A DNA stretch of 17,241 nt, taken from NCBI GenBank assembly GCA_965368115.1, contig CBDULQ010000054.1, forward strand, positions 1 through 17,241. Direction: 5' to 3'. A program made the translations under genes and the position numbers. Numbering within the stretch: position 1 is the first letter of the stretch; every line of letters starts with the position of its first letter. The notes under the pieces were generated by a model. The model saw nothing but the letters and a program-made list of their open reading frames with translations, searched no databases and was not told the origin of the DNA. The stretch is from CBDULQ01 sp965368115 (GTDB lineage Bacteria; Pseudomonadota; Gammaproteobacteria; SZUA-229). Positions 12,922-17,241 of the stretch are shown piece by piece.

Positions 12922-13953
12922 ATGATCAAAGCCGGCATCGTAGGCGGCACAGGATATACCGGCGTAGAGCTTATGCGTTTGCTGGTCGCGCATCCCCAGG
13001 TCGAACTGTCGGTGATTACGTCTCGTTCCGAGGCGGGTAATCGCGTGAGTGATATGTTCCCGAACCTGCGCGGTTACCTGGATATCGAGTTTACGATTCC
13101 GGCCCTCGATGACATGGGCCAGTGTGATGTGGTGTTTTTCGCAACCCCCAATGGAACCGCCATGGGTATGGTGCCGGAATTGCTGGAGGCGGGCGTTAAA
13201 GTTATCGACCTTGCTGCGGACTTTCGCCTGAAAAGCCCGGAATTATGGAAGCAATGGTACGACATCGAACACAGTTGTCCCGAGCTGCTTGAACAGGCCG
13301 TATACGGTTTGCCTGAAATCAATCGCCAGGCGATTGCCGAAGCCAGCCTGATTGCCAATCCGGGCTGTTATCCGACAGCCGTCACACTGGGTTTTCTGCC
13401 ATTGATCGAGCAGGGGCTGGTCGATGATCAGCACCTGGTCGCCGACGCCAAGTCCGGGGTCAGTGGTGCGGGCCGTAATGCCAGGGTGGGCAGCCTGTTA
13501 TGCGAAGCTTCTGAAAACTTCATGCCTTATGGCGTCAATGGTCATCGTCATTTGCCGGAAATCAGGCAGACGTTGAGCGGCGTTGCCGGCCACGAGGTGG
13601 GGCTGACTTTCGTGCCGCATCTGACCCCGATGATTCGCGGTATTGAAGCAACCTTGTATACCGTGATCAACAATGCCGATGTCGATTTACAGTCGCTATA
13701 TGAACAGCGTTATCAGGGCGAAGTCTTTGTCGATGTGTTGCCCGCTGGACGCCTGCCGGAAACACGCAGTGTGAAAGGTTCGAATCTGTGTCGTATGTCC
13801 GTGTTCCGTCCGCAGCAGGGTGATACAGTGGTGGTGTCGTCGGTCATCGACAACCTGGTTAAGGGTGCAGCGGGTCAGGCCGTACAGAACATGAACATCG
13901 TATTCGGATTAGAAGAATCTCTGGGGCTGGCATTGCCGGCATTTCTGCCTTGA
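12922..13953 (+). CDS. argC: N-acetyl-gamma-glutamyl-phosphate reductase
   Basis: Third step of arginine biosynthesis: NADPH-dependent reduction of N-acetylglutamyl phosphate to the semialdehyde. 343 residues, the long gammaproteobacterial form. Seen: the Rossmann nucleotide-binding start GIVGGTGYTGVELMRLL (5-21); FFATPNGTAM (72-81); the catalytic cysteine in NPGCYPTAV (Cys149); the KSGVSGAGR loop (177-185); and HRHLPEI (208-214) with a catalytic histidine. GGTGA lies just before the ATG. A -10-like TATACT (12859-12864) lies 58 bases upstream without a good -35, and I see no ArgR box. It heads the plus-strand group that ends at erpA. No other arginine gene is adjacent. Confidence 0.98.
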   Translation: MIKAGIVGGTGYTGVELMRLLVAHPQVELSVITSRSEAGNRVSDMFPNLRGYLDIEFTIPALDDMGQCDVVFFATPNGTAMGMVPELLEAGVKVIDLAADFRLKSPELWKQWYDIEHSCPELLEQAVYGLPEINRQAIAEASLIANPGCYPTAVTLGFLPLIEQGLVDDQHLVADAKSGVSGAGRNARVGSLLCEASENFMPYGVNGHRHLPEIRQTLSGVAGHEVGLTFVPHLTPMIRGIEATLYTVINNADVDLQSLYEQRYQGEVFVDVLPAGRLPETRSVKGSNLCRMSVFRPQQGDTVVVSSVIDNLVKGAAGQAVQNMNIVFGLEESLGLALPAFLP

Positions 13954-14006
13954 TGAAATTTACGACTACACTCATTAAAAACATTCAGGCAGTCGACAAT
14001 TAATAC

Positions 14007-14777
14007 ATGAAGCCAGTACCTGTTCATAATCGATTATTGATTTCAATTCAGCGACCTTACATGTGGATCGCTTCTGCCGTTGGCATTTTGCTATGTACCC
14101 TGGTGCTGATCTGGGCGTCTTTCGAATACGGCCGCCATGTGGCCGGCTTTGATCAGGCCGAAACCGAAGAACAGATTGCCGGGTTAGAGCAACAGATCGA
14201 AGAACTGACTAAACTCAGTGAAGACCTGCAGCGATCCAATGCCAAGCTGGTGCGCGATCAGGGTATCGATCGCGATGCGGGCAGCCAGGTTCAGAAAGAA
14301 CTGGCCCGCGCACAGGCGCAGATCCTTGAAATGCGTGAAGAGCTGACGTTCTATCGCAACATCGTGCAGCCGAACAAATCGAAACGTACGGTGGTGATCA
14401 AGAAAGTGCAGCTGGTAGGCGATGGCGAGCGCGAATACAAGTACAAGGTGATTCTGATTCAGGACGGGCGCCACGATTCAGCCGTGCGCGGCAACGTGGA
14501 GTTGTCGTTCGAAGGTGAACGTGCTGATGGTGAAATTGTCAGACTGGACCTGCCGACCGTATCGACACAGAAAGTCGACAAGCGACAGCGCTTTGGTTTC
14601 AAGTATTTCCAGAACTTTGAAGGCAGTATCAGAATTCCGGAGGATTTTGTACCAAGGTCCATGTATGTCCGAGTATTGCCATCGAGTTCCAAGGTCCCTC
14701 GAATCGATCAGGCCTTTTCGTGGGACGAGTTATTAGCCGGAGGAGAACTATCAAATGTGGGGCAAGCCGAAAACTAA
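14007..14777 (+). CDS. Membrane-anchored coiled-coil protein of unknown function (DUF6776-like)
   Basis: 256 residues. A short cytoplasmic N-terminus precedes one membrane helix (about 18-39), a clear heptad-type coiled coil rich in Glu, Gln and Leu (about 50-118), and a C-terminal beta-rich globular part (about 125-235, with VVIKKVQLVGDGEREYKYKV and GFKYFQNFEGSIRIPEDF). This layout and its place between argC and a bactofilin gene match the DUF6776 family that I recall from Pseudomonas and relatives, whose function is not known to me. The bactofilin gene begins inside its last 23 bases, which argues for coupled expression and perhaps a shared role at the cell envelope. No Shine-Dalgarno is visible before the ATG, so the exact start is uncertain. 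Confidence 0.85.
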   Translation: MKPVPVHNRLLISIQRPYMWIASAVGILLCTLVLIWASFEYGRHVAGFDQAETEEQIAGLEQQIEELTKLSEDLQRSNAKLVRDQGIDRDAGSQVQKELARAQAQILEMREELTFYRNIVQPNKSKRTVVIKKVQLVGDGEREYKYKVILIQDGRHDSAVRGNVELSFEGERADGEIVRLDLPTVSTQKVDKRQRFGFKYFQNFEGSIRIPEDFVPRSMYVRVLPSSSKVPRIDQAFSWDELLAGGELSNVGQAEN

Positions 14778-15201
14778 AGCGACAAAAATCGAGACCCTGA
14801 TCGGAAATTCGATCGAGGTGCGTGGTGACCTGATCTTCAGCGGTGGCTTGCATATTGACGGCAAAATCATCGGCAATGTGATTGCCGAAGACGGATCTGA
14901 CTCTATGCTGGTGCTGAGTGATCACGGTAGTATCGAAGGTGAAGTTCGAGTGCCTTTTGTGGTGCTTAACGGCGAAGTGATTGGCGATGTATACGCCACC
15001 GAGCGCGTTGAATTGTCCGGGCATGCCCAGGTAAGTGGCAATGTGTTCTACAATCTGCTGGAAATGGCCATGGGTGCTGAAGTGAATGGCAGTCTGGTGC
15101 ATTGTAAGAATGAGAAAAAACTGCTCGAATTTCAACAAGATAGCGACAACACAGAGAAATCCCGGGTGGCTGATAAGACGCCGGAGCCGAGTTCCACCTA
15201 A
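14755..15201 (+). CDS. Bactofilin (polymer-forming cytoskeletal protein)
   Basis: 148 residues with the bactofilin/DUF583 domain at about 13-115: a run of short repeats of the form hydrophobic-x-Gly-x-hydrophobic (VRGDLIFSGGLHIDGKIIGN, IEGEVRVPFVVLNGEVIGDV, VELSGHAQVSGNVFYNLLEM). These build a right-handed beta-helix that self-assembles into non-polar filaments at the membrane. The C-terminus (about 118-148) is polar and probably disordered, as usual. A strong Shine-Dalgarno GGAGGAG (14739-14745) sits inside the upstream gene. Bactofilins help position peptidoglycan enzymes and shape cells; the partner here is not shown, but the upstream coiled-coil membrane protein is the obvious candidate. 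Confidence 0.95.
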   Translation: MWGKPKTKATKIETLIGNSIEVRGDLIFSGGLHIDGKIIGNVIAEDGSDSMLVLSDHGSIEGEVRVPFVVLNGEVIGDVYATERVELSGHAQVSGNVFYNLLEMAMGAEVNGSLVHCKNEKKLLEFQQDSDNTEKSRVADKTPEPSST

Positions 15202-15236
15202 ATCGGGCTTGAAACGGCGGTGGGTATCCCAATATA

Positions 15237-15268
15237 ATAGTTGACCAAATTGGTCAGGTAATTATACC
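15237..15268 (+). promoter_or_regulatory. IscR type-1-like operator overlapping the erpA promoter
   Basis: TGACCAA-A-TTGGTCA (15242-15256) is a perfect palindrome around one central A. With its flanks (15237-15261) it agrees with the IscR type-1 consensus, as I remember it, at 22 of 25 positions; two of the three mismatches are compensating changes that keep symmetry. TTGACC (15241-15246) serves as a -35 and TATACC (15263-15268) as a -10 with 16 bases between, so the site covers -35 and spacer. In E. coli, IscR represses erpA through a type-1 site, so the arrangement is expected. Confidence 0.75.
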
Positions 15269-15307
15269 ATCTGTCCCTGTTAAATTTTTGATGTTCGGGA
15301 GATACCC

Positions 15308-15670
15308 ATGACTGCTGAAACAGCGGAGAATTCGATCCCGGCGCCTCTGATCTTCACAGATGCTGCAGCCGCTAAAGTTAAGACTTTGATCGACGAAGAA
15401 GATAACCCTAACCTGAAACTGCGTGTGTTCATCTCAGGTGGCGGGTGTTCAGGTTTCCAGTATGGTTTCACCTTTGATGAGGCCATCAACGACGGTGACA
15501 CCGCGGTCGAGAATGGTGGTGTAACACTGTTGATCGATCCGATGAGCTACCAGTACCTGGTGGGTGCTGAAATTGATTACAAAGAGGACCTGCAAGGTGC
15601 TCAGTTTATTATTCGTAATCCTAATGCTCAGACCACGTGCGGTTGTGGGTCATCATTTTCTCCAGCCTGA
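15308..15670 (+). CDS. erpA: A-type iron-sulfur carrier ErpA
   Basis: 120-residue cytoplasmic Fe-S carrier that delivers clusters to essential apo-proteins, including isoprenoid-synthesis enzymes IspG and IspH. The three cluster-binding cysteines are present: Cys47 in SGGGCSGF, and Cys111 and Cys113 in TTCGCGSSFSP. The segment GFTFDEAINDGD and the C-terminal CGCGSSF mark it as ErpA rather than IscA or NfuA. It is a few residues longer at the N-terminus than the E. coli protein. GGGAG lies upstream of the ATG. It has its own promoter with an IscR-like operator, and a strong terminator follows, so it is probably a one-gene unit despite lying behind argC and the bactofilin gene. Confidence 0.97.
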   Translation: MTAETAENSIPAPLIFTDAAAAKVKTLIDEEDNPNLKLRVFISGGGCSGFQYGFTFDEAINDGDTAVENGGVTLLIDPMSYQYLVGAEIDYKEDLQGAQFIIRNPNAQTTCGCGSSFSPA

Positions 15671-15694
15671 TCAGCGGGTCGGAACACATCATAT

Positions 15695-15727
15695 AAAAAA
15701 GGGCGCTTCGAGCGCCCTTTTTTATTT
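15695..15727 (+). terminator. Rho-independent terminator after erpA
   Basis: GGGCGCT (15701-15707) and AGCGCCC (15711-15717) form a 7-bp stem with a TCG loop. It is preceded by six A (15695-15700) and followed by TTTTTT then ATTTT. The symmetric A and T runs would also work on the opposite strand, but nothing is transcribed that way nearby. Confidence 0.93.
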
Positions 15728-15733
15728 TCGTCT

Positions 15734-15760
15734 TTGAAGCGAGCGGCATTCTGGTATGCT
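15734..15760 (+). promoter_or_regulatory. Candidate extended -10 promoter for the citrate synthase gene
   Basis: TTGAAG (15734-15739) and TATGCT (15755-15760) are 15 bases apart, short, but the -10 is preceded by TGG, an extended -10 element. Transcription would begin near 15767, just past the erpA terminator, giving a leader of about 29 bases. Confidence 0.5.
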
Positions 15761-15795
15761 GGTCGTTCATCATGCAAACCTCGGAGGGCGATCTG

Positions 15796-16926
15796 ATGAG
15801 CGAATATTTGCCTGGTCTGGCGGGTGTGCCCGCAACTCAATCCAATATTTCGGATCTGGATGGTGATGCCGGTATCCTCACCTATCGGGGCTATCGGATT
15901 GAGGAGCTGGCGGAGAAAAGCACATTCGAGGAAACCACCCTGTTGTTACTCAAGGGTGAATTACCGACCCGAGATGAGCTGGATGAGTATCAACGATTGA
16001 GCGCAGGTAATCGCGTGGTTAAATACAACGTGCGCGAGATCATGAAATACATGCCGGTGACCGGGCACCCGATGGAGATGTTGCAGACCTCGGTGGCCAG
16101 TCTGGGGATGTTTTACCCTGATGACGGTGACAAGAAATACAGCGACTTCAAGATGTCGCTGAAAATCATTGCACGCATGGCGTCGCTGGTCACCATGTGG
16201 GAGCATATTCGCAACGGTTACGATCCCATCCTGCCGCGCAAGGATCTGGGCTACGCGGCCAACCTGTTGTACATGTTCAGTGGTGAGGAGCCCGACCCTG
16301 ACGTGGCGCGCATCATGGATGCCTGCCTGATTCTGCATGCCGAACACACTATCAATGCATCGACGTTTGCCGCACTGGTGGCGGCTTCGACTCTGGCCAG
16401 TCCTTACCTGGTCATTGCGGCGGCGATCGGCACTCTGGCCGGTCCGCTGCACGGCGGTGCAAATGAAAAAGTCGTGCATATGCTAAAAGAAATCGGCAAG
16501 CCTGAAAACGCCCGCGACTGGGTGAACAAACAGCTGGATAACAAGGGCAAGATCTGGGGGATGGGGCACCGGGAATATAAGGTCAAAGATCCGCGCGCGA
16601 CGATTCTGCAGAAAATGATGATGGCCTGGGCGGAGAAAAAATCCTCGGTAAGCCCGTTGTTCGAGACGGCGCTTGAGGTTGAAAAAGTCTGTGAAGAGCG
16701 GTTGGCCGAGAAAGGGGTATACCCCAATGTCGATTTCTATTCCGGTATTCTGTATCGCGAGCTGGGTATCCCCACAGACCAGTTTACCCCGCTATTTGCA
16801 ATCTCTCGCTCTGCTGGCTGGCTGGCACACTGGCAGGAACAGCTTTCCGACAATCGTATTTTCCGGCCGACCCAGGTTTACGCGGGCCACGAGCTGCGTA
16901 ATTACCAGCCCATCGACAAGCGTTAA
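15796..16926 (+). CDS. gltA: Citrate synthase, short dimeric type
   Basis: Condenses oxaloacetate and acetyl-CoA to citrate at TCA-cycle entry. I chose the ATG at 15796 because GGAGG (15783-15787) lies eight bases before it; an in-frame ATG at 15772 precedes that Shine-Dalgarno and has none of its own. The product is 376 residues, well short of the hexameric E. coli GltA (about 427), and lacks its N-terminal domain, so it is the dimeric type seen in Bacillus, Thermus and cyanobacteria. Catalytic residues visible: His219 (GPLHGGANEKV), His258 (GMGHREYKVKDPRA) and Asp313 (NVDFYSG), plus LHAEHTINAST (180-190) and SRSAGWLAHW (337-346). 2-Methylcitrate synthase belongs to the same family and cannot be excluded, but no prp genes are near. 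Its stop codon abuts the anmK stop with no spacer. Confidence 0.92.
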   Translation: MSEYLPGLAGVPATQSNISDLDGDAGILTYRGYRIEELAEKSTFEETTLLLLKGELPTRDELDEYQRLSAGNRVVKYNVREIMKYMPVTGHPMEMLQTSVASLGMFYPDDGDKKYSDFKMSLKIIARMASLVTMWEHIRNGYDPILPRKDLGYAANLLYMFSGEEPDPDVARIMDACLILHAEHTINASTFAALVAASTLASPYLVIAAAIGTLAGPLHGGANEKVVHMLKEIGKPENARDWVNKQLDNKGKIWGMGHREYKVKDPRATILQKMMMAWAEKKSSVSPLFETALEVEKVCEERLAEKGVYPNVDFYSGILYRELGIPTDQFTPLFAISRSAGWLAHWQEQLSDNRIFRPTQVYAGHELRNYQPIDKR

Positions 16927-17241
16927 TTAAACCGGGTAGATAGCGCCCAGCAATACATTGTGGCGGGCGCCGGTAATATCCATCAGGTCAACCGCTTCGC
17001 CGCGTAACGTCTGGCGCGCGTACCAGGCGAAGGCAACCGCTTCCACCCAGTCCGGGTGCAATCCAAATTGATCGCTGCTGCCGACCTTGATGGCGGGCAA
17101 AGCCTGTTGCAGGCGCTGCATGAGAAACCGGTTGTGAGCGCCGCCACCGCAGACGATCATGGTCTGCACCTCGGGCACATGCTGTTGCAAACTCATTTTG
17201 ACGCTCTGCACGGTAAACTCGCACAGTGTCGTCTGCACATC
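16927..17241 (-). CDS. anmK: Anhydro-N-acetylmuramic acid kinase, C-terminal part (5' end beyond window)
   Basis: Phosphorylates 1,6-anhydro-MurNAc released by peptidoglycan turnover to MurNAc-6-phosphate for recycling. Only the last 104 codons are in the window, open to the edge, so the true start lies beyond 17241. Seen: the nucleotide-binding segment MIVCGGGAHNRFLMQRL, then DQFGLHPDWVEAVAFAWYA and the terminal ITGARHNVLLGAIYPV, all typical of the AnmK C-terminus. It converges on the citrate synthase gene, the two stop codons forming TAATTA at 16924-16929. In Pseudomonas, anmK follows erpA on the same strand as I recall; here it is inverted and separated by the citrate synthase gene. Confidence 0.93.
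   Translation of the reverse strand, partial: DVQTTLCEFTVQSVKMSLQQHVPEVQTMIVCGGGAHNRFLMQRLQQALPAIKVGSSDQFGLHPDWVEAVAFAWYARQTLRGEAVDLMDITGARHNVLLGAIYPV

Noticed and set aside
15772..15795. Upstream ATG as start of citrate synthase
   Set aside because: It lies before the good Shine-Dalgarno GGAGG, which is correctly spaced for the ATG at 15796, and would add residues not typical of the family.

Overview
The window reads as a moderately GC-rich chromosomal segment of a gammaproteobacterium. The evidence is the rnfABCDGE order, the metG-apbC-dcd run, a GTG-started RppH very like the enterobacterial protein, and an argC / DUF6776-type / bactofilin / erpA / anmK neighbourhood that I recall from Pseudomonas and relatives. 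The genus cannot be fixed from sequence alone. There are no insertion sequences, CRISPR arrays, tRNAs or rRNAs, and nearly all of it is ordinary core genome.

Layout. (1) Positions 1-5103, minus strand: a complete-looking Rnf operon (rnfA, B, C, D, G and a 3'-truncated rnfE), a membrane electron-transfer complex linking NADH and ferredoxin-type carriers to ion movement. (2) Positions 5104-5924: an AT-rich gap with a small exported-protein candidate on the minus strand and, on the plus strand, a foldable stretch ending in a strong intrinsic terminator with no plus-strand gene before it. (3) Positions 5925-10065: metG (minus), diverging from apbC/mrp and dcd (plus). (4) Positions 10150-12766: an HDOD signalling protein, a HAD-IB phosphatase (minus), rppH (plus) and hemJ (minus). 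(5) Positions 12922-15670: argC, a membrane-anchored coiled-coil protein, a bactofilin overlapping it, and erpA closed by a strong terminator. (6) A dimeric-type citrate synthase, convergent with the 3' end of anmK.

How it fits together. Iron-sulfur biology recurs. Rnf carries many Fe-S clusters, ApbC and ErpA are Fe-S carriers, and both carrier genes have IscR type-1-like palindromes in their upstream regions (8102-8126 and 15237-15261). This suggests one Fe-S-status regulator controls both. The erpA site agrees with what is known in E. coli; the apbC site is less expected.

The most novel-looking item is the candidate stand-alone structured RNA at about 5390-5527 (+): a promoter-like element, a long-range 8-bp helix, internal hairpins, a 14-bp palindrome and a terminator, with no plus-strand coding gene within 2.7 kb downstream. 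I do not see an obviously new multi-gene defence or metabolic system here.
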